From positions 1-64,000 of the forward strand of contig MU604000.1 in assembly GCA_025201845.1 (NCBI GenBank): a stretch of DNA of 64,000 nucleotides. Direction: 5' to 3'. Both the position numbers and the translations under genes were made by a program. This document shows, in pieces, positions 37,243 through 47,620 of the stretch (its first letter is position 1; each line of letters opens with the position of its first letter). This DNA is from Martensiomyces pterosporus (taxonomy: Eukaryota > Kickxellomycota > Kickxellomycetes > Kickxellales > Kickxellaceae). The notes under the pieces were generated by a model. The model saw only the letters and a program-made list of their open reading frames with translations. It made no database searches and had not been told where the DNA came from.

Positions 37243-40200
37243 GCCGCCGCCGCCGCCGCTGCGACCACCCCCAAGGACACTGCCGACCCCGATGTTGTTG
37301 GTGCTGCTACTGAGGATACCACTGCTGCCCCTGTCCAGCCCGATGCCCCTGCTGCTTCTAGCCAGAGCAGCGCCGCTGACGTTGACACTGTTGCTGACGC
37401 TGTGGCCAACGTGTCCCTCTCCGCCGATCTTACTGCTAGCCACGCTACTGCTGCTACCACTGCTACTGATTCCGCTGCAACTGCTGCTGTTTCCGAGAAT
37501 GCTTCTGCTGCTGCCGACGACGACGAGCCTGCCTCTGCTGCTGCTGCCTTTGAGAGCGCTGTCGATTCCGCTGTGGCCAGCACCTCCGGCGATGCCGACA
37601 ACGACGATGTGGAGACTGAGGAGAGCACTCGCCCCGCTGCGCAAAAGGCCAAAAAGATCCCGCTTGACCTTGCCAACGAGGACCTCTTCCCCTCGCTTGG
37701 GAGCCCCGCTTCCGGGAAGGGCTCTCCTGTTGCCTGGGGCGCAAAGCCGTCTGCTGCGGCTGGCCCTCGCTCGATGGCCGACCAGCTCAAGAGCAACCGC
37801 ACCACGGATGTCTTTGATCTGCCTCTGATGCAGGACTCTGTTGGCGATGTTGCTCGCAAGATCATGGAGCGCACCAAGACGCGCATCGAGATCTCGCACA
37901 ACAAGGTCCTGAAGACCTCGACTTACCTTATAAGCGGAAAGCCGGAGAACGTTGCGCGTGCCAAGCGCGAGATCTGCTCAAAGCTCTCCCCTCAGATCAC
38001 CAAGGTCATTCAGGTCCCTGCCCTTGTCCGCGCTCAGATCGTCGGCATGCGTGGCCGTACTCTGCAGGGCATCCAGACCCGCACCAGCACCGCCATCAAC
38101 ATGCCCAAGCGCCCCGCCTCGGAGACCAAGGCTGGCGACAGCGAGCTCTTCGACATCATTGACATCAGCATCTCCGGTGACTCGGTTGGAGTCGCCGCCG
38201 CTGTGGCTGAGATCGAGGCGATCGTTGACCAGCGCACCACCAAGCGCGCCGTGCGTGTCGCCGATATCCCCCACGAGCTCAACCCTCTCCTGATCGGCCG
38301 CGGCGGCGCCACCCTTGCTGCCCTGCACGAGGCGCACAAGGACGTCCAGATCCGCATCCCTGGCCCCATCGACGCGGACCAGGCCATCTTTGTCGTTGGC
38401 GAGCGTGACGCTGTTCAGGATGCCATCGCTGCCATCCGGGAGACTGCCCGCACTCTGCTTCAGAGCACGCACACCGTCACTGTCACAATCCCCAAGCGCC
38501 AGCACCGCTTCATCGTCGGCGAGCAGGGTGCCGCGCTCAAGGAGATCGCCGATGCCACCGGCTGCAGCGTCATCGTGCCTTCGCCCAGAGGCCCGTCGGA
38601 CCAGATCACCGTTCGCGGCCCCGAGAGCAGCCTCGTACAGGCGCTTGGCCTTGTTATGTCCAAGGCCAACTCGGTCACCATTGAGGTTGTTGACCCCACC
38701 ACCATTCACGCGTATGAGCGCCCCTTGCTGTACACTCTGCGTGCCCTGCGCTACTTCTACGACCGCAACCGCTTCCGCCGCATCGAGAGCGAGCACGGCG
38801 TGACTCTGCGTGTCCCGTCGATCTCTGCTGCGGCGAACGCCCAGAACGCCGATCAGGTTCAGATCGAGATCCAGGGCAAGGACGCCCGCTCCGTGGCTGC
38901 TGCCCGCCAGGCGCTCGTTGCGCTGTTCACTGCCTTCCCGCCTTGCCACTTCAACAGCATTGACGTCGAGCCCCACCTGCACGCCCTCCTTGCTGGCCGG
39001 GACGGCTCCAACGTTGCGCGTCTGCAGGCGTCTCGCTCGGTCTACGCGCTGTTCCCCAAGGGCGCCTCGCGCGAGATCCTTGTCGTTTACGAGGGGTTCA
39101 ACCCCGATGTCGACAACATTGCGAGCCCTGCCGACCGCGAGCGTGCTACCCGCGACCTGCTGCGCAAGACGCTTGAGGAGTTCCGCAACACCATCCAGTC
39201 GGACAGCACCTACGCCACGAAGGCTGTCAGCGTCCCCGCCAAGCTCCAGCACACTCTGTCCAAGCCGGCAGCTCTGGAGGAGATCCTGGGCGCAGCCGGC
39301 GCCAGCGAGGGCGCAAGCCGTGTGGTTGTCAGGTTCGGAGCCATCTCCTCCTCTGCTGAGCTCGAGAACACGCGCACGACTCGCAAGAAGGACGAGGTGG
39401 AGCTCGGCGCCGAGGATGTCGAGGTCAAGGGTCTTGCTGCGGCTGTCGACCGCGCGATTGCCGAGATCAACAAGCGCGTCAAGGCTGCCGAGGAGCACGA
39501 GCGGCTGCACTCGTTCCGCGACGAGTTCCCTGTGCCCCAGCAGCTGGTTGCCCGTGTCATTGGCCGCGGCGGCGAGAACATCAAGCGCATCCGTGCTGAG
39601 CGCGACATCAGCATCGACATTGCCGACAGCAACACGGGTGCGCCTGGCACTGTCAAGCTGCAGGGCACTGCTGAGGACGTTGCTGCTGTCAAGGCGGAGA
39701 TCCTCGAGTTTGTTGAGCGCATGGCTGACCAGACATCCGAGATCATCAGCGTGCCGGCCAACATCCACCGCTCGCTCATTGGCACCGGCGGCCGCTATGT
39801 CAAGCGCCTTGAGGAGAAGTACGCAGTGCGCATCCAGTTCCCCTCCTCGCGCCGCGAGGCCGACGACGAGGCAGGCGCTGCTCTGACGCCTGACCAGATC
39901 CGCATCCGCGGCGGCCGCAAGGGCGTTGAGGGCGCCAAGGCCGAGCTCCTCGAGCTTGCTGCGTACGAGGTCGAGCACAACTTCACTGTCAAGTTCAGCG
40001 TCCCTGCTGCCTTCCTGCCGCACATTGTCGGCAAGGCTGGGTCGCACATCAACGAGATCAAGGACGAGAGCGAGACGCGCATCGACTTTGCCGATGCCAA
40101 GGACGGCGAGGCCGAGGTCGAGGCCACGATCGTTGGCACGCGTGCGGGCGTCAAGATTGCGCGCGAGGCCATCGAGGCCATCGTTGCTGAGCAGGCGTCG

Positions 40201-41181
40201 CAGGTTGACGTCGTTCTCCACGTGCCCGCCAAGCACCACCGCTACCTCATTGGCGCCGGCGGTGGCCGCGTGCGCGAGCTTGTGACCCAGGCGGGCGGCG
40301 ACCCCGAGATCATGTCCGGCCCCCGCTCGTGCCGCGTGCAGTTCCCCCGGGCCTCGGAGAGCACCGACGAGGTCAAGCTCAAGGGCGACCGCGAGGTCGT
40401 CGAGAAGGTCAGGGCGCACATCGAGGAGCTTGTGGCTGAGCGCGAGCGCATGACCACGATCGCGATCAGCATCCCGGTGTCGCAGCACGCCTTCATCATT
40501 GGCCGCGGCGGAGCGCAGCTCAAGCAGCTGCAGGACGAGCACTCGGTCGAGATCCACTTCCACTCGAAGAACTCGCGCGCGTCTGCTGCCGAGGACCCCA
40601 GCGCTGTGCGCATCACTGGTCTGCCTGAGAACTGCGAGGCCTGCAAGTCCGCGCTTCTGGCGCTTGTCCGCGACGAGGAGAAGGTCGCCGTGCCACTTGC
40701 CCTCCACCAGCGCCTGGGTGGCCGCAGCGGCTCGCTCTGGCGCCGTGTGCGCAGCGAGTTTGATGTCCAGGTCGATGCTGCCCGCGTCGACAAGGCGCCT
40801 GCTCGCCGCATCGACGAGGCCAACGAGGACGAGAGCAGAGACGTTGTCTACCGCGACACCACCGCCGACCTTGCTGGTCTTACAGCCGAGTGGATTCTGC
40901 GTGGCGAAAAGTCGAAGCTTGCGCAGGCGCTCGACATCATCAACAAGGAGGTCGCCAGCCCCAGCCTTGGCGTTGAGGCTCGTCTGCGCATCGAGCCCCG
41001 CTTCCACCGCCACATCATTGGCAAGCAGGGCTCCAACATTTCAAAGATCCGCGACGCAACTGGATGCGAGGTCACTGTTCCCAAGCGCGGTAGCGAGTCT
41101 TCGTGGGTCACCATCTCGGGTGATCGCGATGGCGTCGAGCGTGCCATTGAGCTGATCCGCGAGGCTGTCGAGGACAACTAG
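37075..41181 (+). CDS. SCP160: Vigilin / Scp160-type multi-KH RNA-binding protein
   Basis: A 1368-residue protein. Residues 1-190 are low complexity: long Ala runs encoded by GCT/GCC repeats and acidic Ala/Asp/Ser stretches. At least 11 KH repeats follow, each with its GxxG loop: about residues 323 (GMRG), 407 (GRGG), 482 (GEQG), 640 (GRDG), 830 (GRGG), 902 (GTGG), 985 (GKAG), 1059 (GAGG), 1142 (GRGG), 1215 (GRSG) and 1316 (GKQG); others are degenerate. This is the architecture of Scp160/vigilin, which binds mRNA and ribosomes at the ER and affects translation and ploidy. ATG at 37075 (CTAATGTCGG) is the first Met with a plausible leader. Strong codon bias suggests high expression. Confidence 0.92.
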
Positions 41182-41512
41182 GCAGCGCGCGCGCGTGCGC
41201 AAAAATAATAAGCGTGGTAGTGCCAGCATCATCGCTCGCATGCACGACTCTATATTCTATGTTTTTATATTTTATTGTCTAACATTCCACCGAAGACTGG
41301 GTCAATGTATGTCTAGGCTACCCAAGAGGAGTGAAATGGAGGCCATGGAAATGTGCGTGGAATGTATGACCATCCGCTCTGTGGTTCGGCTGCACCGTTG
41401 CTGGTGGGCTATGCCACTATATTCACAACTGACAATCAAAGTACACAATGACTAGGAGACGTCGCATCGCCCGCACAGCAGCATGGGCCGGTGGCAAAAA
41501 CCGGATGGCGCG
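41182..41512. other. Convergent 3' UTRs of vigilin and the GPCR-like gene
   Basis: AT-rich tract around 41255-41285; no gene supported. Confidence 0.55.
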
Positions 41513-42127
41513 TCACTGCTTCACAGGGGTAAAAGTGGTGTCGCAAACGACAATGTCCCATGGCAGCTCATCCAGCGTTAGAGGGTTGAACGATGCCGTC
41601 TCTGCTGCAGAATGCAGCCGCCCAAAAGAAAGACGCTCAGTACCATCGCGCGCCGCATGAGCAGTGTTTCCCAGACTTGCTCGCTCCTGCAGCGATGCCT
41701 TGTACCAAGATCCCCACCACTGCACAAACAGCGCCTTGATCGCGGGCTCCAGACACAGCGACAGAAGAGTTATGATTCCCTGCGACGCCAGCATCGCCTG
41801 CATTGCCACATACAGCCGCTTGAGATCGCCTGTGCTCTGAGCAGCACCAGTCCGCAGAATCGTGAGGATCCGCGTCAGTGTTGCGGTGGCCCACGCAACC
41901 TCCAGCGAGTGGCAGATGATGATTGTGGCTGGAAACTGGGCGACGCGGCGAAGAACCTTCTTTGCTAGTCTCCACACCTCCTTCCGCTCCTTGCTCCATC
42001 TGGCAAACACCAGCATGTACTCGGCGCCATCGCTTTCCCTGCTGCCAACTGCGGGTGTGGCAGCAGCTGAGCTCAGCCTTTGCTCTTGCCTGGGCCCAGA
42101 CTCGGCATCGGGGGCATCTCCACCACC

Positions 42128-42162
<35 letters not shown>

Positions 42163-43072
42163 GGTTGGCGCTGTTTTTGATGCCGCTTTTGCTTGCTGCA
42201 GCACCCGAGTCTATCCCTCTAGTGTTGCTGCTGCGAACGGCTATTGCGTTTCTTCCGTCAAGCGCCTGCTGGTGCTGAGCAATGAGCTGCGCTGTACGCC
42301 GGCGGTCGACACACAGGCGATATATGACAGCTGCAATAACCACTATGCAGTACGCAAGGGTCAGAGCCAGCCATCCAAAGTATGTCGCCCAGCACCACAG
42401 CAGCCCGGCAACAACGGCTCGCCGCGCATCATCGGTTTGCATGTCGTTTGGGTTAAAGTCGCGTGGAACCGATTCAAGCGAAAAGTAGGAGCAGTGGCCA
42501 GATCCCAGTGTCGGGTCGTAGTTGATCCAGGCGTACGAAAACCGCGTGAGTGGCAATAGCGCTAGCAGCAGCGAGAGCAAGAAGGACGATATGATGAACC
42601 GCTTCTCATAGCTCAGCGGTCTGTTCACCCGGTACACAATAACCGCGTGAAGGTGGACGGAGAGCAGAGCGCGAACGAATACTGAAAGAAGCGAGAAAAG
42701 CGTCAGCCCAAACATGGCTGCCTCGCAGTTCTGCTGGCTGTCTGGCCGCGTGTCTGACTGCGATATCACCATGTCGTACACCCTGAACATGGAGTAGAAA
42801 ACGTCGATTATCGAGGCTAGCAGAATCAGCCGTATTGACACTGGCTGCTGGCTCCAGCGGCGCGCACTGCCATGCTGGCGCCTCAAGCAGACAAGTAGGA
42901 GGATACATCCAAAACTACACAGTATGCTGAGCGCGTTGAAGAGCAGCAAGAGGTCAAACGCCACTGGGCTATACAGGTTCTTGGAATCTTGGTTTGTTGT
43001 AGGGACTGGTGTGTGCAGCAGAGGTTTGAACGGGTTGTCCTGGGCCTGATCTGTGGTATTTGTGGCCTCCAT
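41513..43072 (-). CDS. Seven-TM G-protein-coupled-receptor-like protein
   Basis: A 519-residue protein with an extracellular N-terminus of about 38 residues bearing an N-glycosylation site (NTT), and seven hydrophobic segments at about 40-62, 80-100, 118-145, 160-180, 225-250, 385-405 and 425-445. The intracellular loop 3 is long (about 255-380), Ser-rich (a run of nine Ser encoded by AGC), with basic ends (YRLCVDRRRTAQ; RWSKERKEVW), a usual place for G-protein contact and phosphorylation. The C-tail is about 70 residues. The overall plan fits the Git3/cAMP-receptor-like class of fungal sensors, but no class-defining motif was confirmed. ATG at 43072 (minus). Confidence 0.72.
42134..42162 (-). 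repeat. CTG/CAG trinucleotide tract encoding poly-Ser
   Basis: Nine to ten CTG units (AGC on the coding strand) inside the loop-3 region of the GPCR-like gene; length-variable candidate. Confidence 0.85.
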
Positions 43073-43852
43073 TTACTTTGAAATGCTCTGCTGCTGGGAA
43101 TACAGCTATTATACAGCAAGAGTGTGTGGAGTAATTAAAATAGGTACTATTGAGAGTGTATTGCTCGCTTGCCAGTGGGTAGAGGTAAAATGATGCATCC
43201 ACATTTTTGTATTGCGCCTGCAAACGCGTTCAAATGGCTTTGCGTCAGATATTTATACTTGCGTATAAATGGCAGGCAGACAGACAGGTAGGCGCAGCGA
43301 TTCATCGGACTCGCTTATACGCTATACAGGACGCAATATTGGAGCATATCCCCGTGTGGCCAAGCGTTTCGCACTGTGGTTGTTCATTGTTTTTTTGCGC
43401 ACACGGGTCGAGAGAGAGGAAGGCACTGCCAGTGCTGTTTTCACTTTGTCTCGATTTCTCAGGACGAGGTTCGTGTATATTGCACGCAATTTGCAACACT
43501 TATTGTGTCTAGCGGCGAATAAACACATGGGCTTTGGCAAGCCATTTCCCCTTATTAAATGCTTACGCCATGCCTCGTAGCAAATGGATGTGGCACAGAC
43601 GCCTCCAACAAGATAATAAGGATAAATCCGCTCTCTCAGCTCACGCATGTGTGTGCACAGCGTGATCAGGAGTCATAATAGCCAATATCCGCAAGCAATG
43701 GCGTAACATATCTAAAAACAAGCGACCAAAAAACTGGGGCCATGCTTTTGTCGCTATTGTTTACGCCTCCGTTCCCTCCCCTTTTATTCATTGCTGCTTT
43801 ATAGTAGCCACTCACACAGGCAGAAACACAGGAAGACCGGAGAGGCAACGCC
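43073..43852. other. Divergent promoter region of GPCR-like and PRP46 genes
   Basis: 780 bases, AT-richer than average, with CTTTATAG near 43797 before PRP46. Nothing coding supported. Confidence 0.5.
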
Positions 43853-45364
43853 ATGTCAGGGTCAGCTGGCAATCGAACACCAAGCGCGCTGGCCTTGGCT
43901 AGCGTGACAAGCACGTATAGCCTGTTCGAGGGATCAGCCGCCACCGAAAACATCCACGATGCTGAGGACAAGAGCCGTGTTGCAAAGGTTGCTGTAAAGT
44001 ACCGTGATGAATATCTGTCCTCTCGCGAGCTCCCTCGTGGAGTTGAGCAGCACGGAGCCAAAAACGGCACGGCGAATGGAGAAAGCATAGCAGCACAGGA
44101 TGCCAAAACAATAGGCCACACAGCCAGGCTTCTTACAATGGGCGGAGGGCCAGCTGCAACCGGGGCGGCCCCAGGATTCAGAGCAACAGATGTTGAGCAG
44201 GATGTCCAAAAGGTGCTTGACGGTCTTTCGGGCAAGCAGTCAAAGTCCAAAGCAAAGAAGGCTAAGAAGCCTACGCGTGACCTTGTCCTGGCAGCTGCTG
44301 AGAAGAGCAACAGCATGGCTGGCAATATGCCGCCGCCGCCTGGCCAGCAGATTGTGCGCAAGCGGCATTATGAGCCTGTCAAGCCCGACTGGCATGCGCC
44401 TTGGAAGCTGATGCGCGTGATTAGCGGACACATTGGGTGGGTCAGGTCGCTGGCTGTGGAGCCCGGCAACAAGTGGTTTGCCTCAGGATCAGTAGACCGC
44501 ACAATAAAGATCTGGGATCTTGCATCGGGGACTCTAAAGCTCACGCTCACCGGCCATATCTCGCCTGTGCGCGGACTGGCAGTTTCGCCGCGCCACCCCT
44601 ACCTGTTTTCCTGCGGCGAGGACAAGCAGGTCAAGTGCTGGGACCTGGAAACAAACAAGGTTGTGCGCCAGTACCACGGCCACCTGTCTGGCGTCTACGC
44701 CCTGGCCCTGCACCCCGTGCTGGATCTGCTGGTCACAGGCGGCCGTGACTCGGTCGCTCGCGTCTGGGACATGCGGACAAAGCAGCAAGTGCACGTTCTT
44801 GCTGGCCACAAATCCACCATCTCGGCGCTGCAGTGCCAGGAGGCTGATCCACAGGTCATCTCCTCCTCGATGGACTCTACAGTGCGCCTGTGGGACCTTG
44901 CTGCCGGAAAATCCATGACTACGCTGACACACCACAAGAAGTCTGTGCGCGCACTTGCGCTGCACCCAACCGAGTTTGGTTTTGCCAGCGCAAGCTCGGA
45001 CAACATCAAGCAGTGGAGGTGCCCTAAGGGAGAGTTTGTGCAGAACTTTGAGGGCCATAACGCCATTGTCAACTCGCTTTCGGCCAACAGCGACGGCGTG
45101 CTATTCTCAGGTGCCGACAACGGATCGATGCGGTTCTGGGATTGGAAGAGCGGGTACTGCTTCCAAGAGGCCGAGACGGTTGTCCAGCCAGGCTCCTTGG
45201 ACAGCGAGGCTGGCATATTCTGCTCAACGTTTGACCGTACTGGATTCCGCCTGATCACGGGCGAGGCCGATAAAACAATCAAGATCTGGAAGGAGGATGA
45301 CGAGGCCACTGAGGAGTCCCATCCTATCGACTTCAGGCCCAGCCTTGGACGCCGGCGCTTCTAA
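43853..45364 (+). CDS. PRP46: Pre-mRNA-splicing factor Prp46/PLRG1 (WD40)
   Basis: A 503-residue protein. Residues 1-175 are disordered. The family-specific lead-in [30 protein letters not shown] begins at about residue 180. Seven WD40 repeats follow (WDLASG, WDLETN, WDMRTK, WDLAAG, degenerate copies, then IKIWKEDD), ending in an acidic tail. Prp46/PLRG1 is a core Prp19-complex (NTC) subunit needed for spliceosome activation, as expected in a genome with introns. ATG at 43853; intronless itself. It converges on the FMP25-like gene with only 104 bases between stops. Confidence 0.93.
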   Translation: MSGSAGNRTPSALALASVTSTYSLFEGSAATENIHDAEDKSRVAKVAVKYRDEYLSSRELPRGVEQHGAKNGTANGESIAAQDAKTIGHTARLLTMGGGPAATGAAPGFRATDVEQDVQKVLDGLSGKQSKSKAKKAKKPTRDLVLAAAEKSNSMAGNMPPPPGQQIVRKRHYEPVKPDWHAPWKLMRVISGHIGWVRSLAVEPGNKWFASGSVDRTIKIWDLASGTLKLTLTGHISPVRGLAVSPRHPYLFSCGEDKQVKCWDLETNKVVRQYHGHLSGVYALALHPVLDLLVTGGRDSVARVWDMRTKQQVHVLAGHKSTISALQCQEADPQVISSSMDSTVRLWDLAAGKSMTTLTHHKKSVRALALHPTEFGFASASSDNIKQWRCPKGEFVQNFEGHNAIVNSLSANSDGVLFSGADNGSMRFWDWKSGYCFQEAETVVQPGSLDSEAGIFCSTFDRTGFRLITGEADKTIKIWKEDDEATEESHPIDFRPSLGRRRF

Positions 45365-45435
45365 GCAGCAGGTTTATATAGCGTCCAAAGTATTCGAGCT
45401 CATTTGATGCTGCTGCTCGAGCTGACTTTATCAAC

Positions 45436-45451
45436 AAAAAAAAAAAAAAAA
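45436..45451 (+). repeat. Poly(A) tract
   Basis: About 16 A residues between the convergent PRP46 and FMP25-like genes. Confidence 0.9.
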
Positions 45452-45468
45452 GAAACAAAAACATGTTG

Positions 45469-47337
45469 CTACTTGGCTGAGGGCCTTAGGAATGCAGCTG
45501 TGACGCTATGACCAGCGACGAATGCTTGCTCGACCAGTGCCTTTCCAGCAGGACGATCAGCACCAGTGGTTCTAAAGCTCAGGGCAGAGACCCACTGGCT
45601 TGGTGCAGCCTGCAGACGAGGCGCCATCACATTGCTGTATCCAGATGTGTCCCTGGCCGAGCGGGCACCCTGGGCAGACCCCCTGGTGGTGTACAGTGGC
45701 GGTGGGTGGTCTGGCTCAACAAAGCGATGCCGGCGGTCGGGGATGCACTGGCCGCTCGAGTTGCTGCCCCACACGAGAACGTCGTATCCATAGAGGGGCA
45801 CCTTGCCCACAGAATCGCCAGACTTGTCCAGCACGACGTTCGTCTTATTTTCGCGCACAGCCACTACATGCTCGTTGGCCGCTGATATAGAGCGAATGCC
45901 AACCGGCCTGCGCGTCCCAGACTCCGCGTCAAACTCTTGGTGGTTGGAAAGAGCCGCGATCTTCGTAAACTTGCCCTGCATATGAGCCATCGTTCCGTTT
46001 CCTAGCTGGCCGTTGATGCCACAGCCACACGACAGCAGCTGGATGTTGTCGTCCTGCTTGACCTCGACGTAGGAGGTTGTGCCGCCAGCAGCGATCTGCA
46101 CTGCACGAGCTGCCTCCGGCCTGAACAGGCCATCCTTCCACAGCTTTCGAAGAGGTGTGATTTGGCTGACCGTCGAGTTGGCCTCCGTAAAGTCGCCCTG
46201 TGCTAGCTGGCCAAAGTCATTGGCGCCGCACCCGTAGACATCGCCATCTGTGGTCAACAGAAGCGTGTGTTCGCTGCCACAAGCAGCAGCGCTAAACGTC
46301 CTGTTGGCCATGACTCTTTTGAGCTTGAACAAGGCACTGTCTGGCTGCGCCTGTGGACCATGACCCAGCTGGTGGCGAGAGTTGCCGTCAGGGCCAAGCG
46401 CGCAGGTGTAGACGTTGCCATAGTTTGTGGTCGCAGCCAAGTGATCCTTGCCAGCAGAGATGGCTACTACATTCTCACGCCAGCCAAGTTTCGGCTCAAA
46501 CTCCAGCACACGCTCGGTCGCTGCCTGCTCATGAGACTCGCTTGAGCTGGGGTTGCTGTTGCCTCGAATCACACGAACGCGGCTCTTCTTGTCAAGGGCA
46601 GCAATGTAGTTGTCGCTGGCAGCCAGTGCATGAATGCCAGCGTCCTTGAGCGTGCACGTTGGTCTGTGCGGGGTGTTCTTGCCAGCAAACCCAGTGCCCC
46701 ATTGGTACAGGTTGCCGTCAACGTCAACTGCGGCGGCATGTGTCTTTGCGAAAGCAGCGTCACGGATCACCTTGCCCTCAAGACCAGGGACGGCTGCCTT
46801 AAATCCAACGCCCGATCCAGGGTGCAAGGGGTCCACCAATCCGTATTCGTTCGACCCAACTACATATAGTCCTGGATGAGTCCATGCCCAGTTCACTTGC
46901 TCCAGCGCAGACATTGTGGATACAGGCGCCATCTTTGCACGCATGCGGCGCTGGCGACGGGCTTCGTTCCTGGACTCTTTCTCTGCCTCGACCAGATCGC
47001 CTGACACACTGCTGCTGCTGCTCCATGGCAAGTGGCGCTGAATGCTCTGTCCGTATTCGCTGTACAGATAGTACGAAAGGCCGCCAAGGAAAAACACAGA
47101 TGCGCCGACTGCATAGGGCGAAACCTCAGGCTCAACACCCTCGATCTCTCCGTCTAGACTATCAATTTGCGGCCCTTTGTGATGTTGCTCGTGCTGCCCG
47201 TGCTGCTCATGCTGCCGCTGCTCAGCCTGCCTGCAGACGCGTGCCCTCGTGTGGAGACGTGCCGCCCCTGCTGAAAGGGCAGTGCTCTGGAGCCCGATTG
47301 CCGGCCGCTTCGCAGTCTGGAGTGCTGCCCGGTACAT
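45469..47337 (-). CDS. FMP25: Mitochondrial RCC1-repeat protein, Fmp25-like
   Basis: A 622-residue protein. The N-terminus (MYRAALQTAKRPAI...RLHTRARVCRQ) is a mitochondrial presequence; a hydrophobic helix at about 77-95 (AVGASVFFLGGLSYYLY) would anchor it in the inner membrane. The rest has RCC1-type repeats: LYVVGSNEYGLV, LYQWGTGFAGKN, VYTCALGPDG, VYGCGANDFGQLAQG, LLSCGCGINGQLGNG and VLVWGSNSSGQCI. This order matches yeast Fmp25, implicated in complex III assembly. Low-complexity His/Gln (HEQHGQHEQHH) follows the presequence. ATG at 47337 (minus). It shares a 283-bp divergent promoter with CFT1. Confidence 0.85.
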   Translation of the reverse strand: MYRAALQTAKRPAIGLQSTALSAGAARLHTRARVCRQAEQRQHEQHGQHEQHHKGPQIDSLDGEIEGVEPEVSPYAVGASVFFLGGLSYYLYSEYGQSIQRHLPWSSSSSVSGDLVEAEKESRNEARRQRRMRAKMAPVSTMSALEQVNWAWTHPGLYVVGSNEYGLVDPLHPGSGVGFKAAVPGLEGKVIRDAAFAKTHAAAVDVDGNLYQWGTGFAGKNTPHRPTCTLKDAGIHALAASDNYIAALDKKSRVRVIRGNSNPSSSESHEQAATERVLEFEPKLGWRENVVAISAGKDHLAATTNYGNVYTCALGPDGNSRHQLGHGPQAQPDSALFKLKRVMANRTFSAAACGSEHTLLLTTDGDVYGCGANDFGQLAQGDFTEANSTVSQITPLRKLWKDGLFRPEAARAVQIAAGGTTSYVEVKQDDNIQLLSCGCGINGQLGNGTMAHMQGKFTKIAALSNHQEFDAESGTRRPVGIRSISAANEHVVAVRENKTNVVLDKSGDSVGKVPLYGYDVLVWGSNSSGQCIPDRRHRFVEPDHPPPLYTTRGSAQGARSARDTSGYSNVMAPRLQAAPSQWVSALSFRTTGADRPAGKALVEQAFVAGHSVTAAFLRPSAK

Positions 47338-47620
47338 GGTGGTGGCGCTACTAAGAGATAAGATGGATGGAGCGGAGCAGAAAAGCGGCAGCTTGAAAAG
47401 CGGACTGAGCTTGCTGTTTACGACTATCGCTCACCGGGATCACTGGCGACTCGGCTCTTGAGAGCTGACATATTTTCCTCTTCACGAACGTTCAGCCCCA
47501 GCTCAGACGAGAGCCAGCCCCAGGCCAATACGCGTTTGCGCTGCTGCCGCGGTACGCCAGCTTTCTTGCTTTATTACTCCAGCTGTTTCTCATTTATCAG
47601 CACTCTTGAACAAACAGCGA

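Noticed and set aside
37978..41013. 1011-codon ORF on the minus strand
   Set aside because: Antisense to the vigilin gene; low-complexity Leu/Asp/Val pattern mirrors sense codon bias.
43350..43460. tRNA-like GTGTGGCCAAGCG sequence
   Set aside because: Resembles an A box but no B box or acceptor pairing was found downstream.
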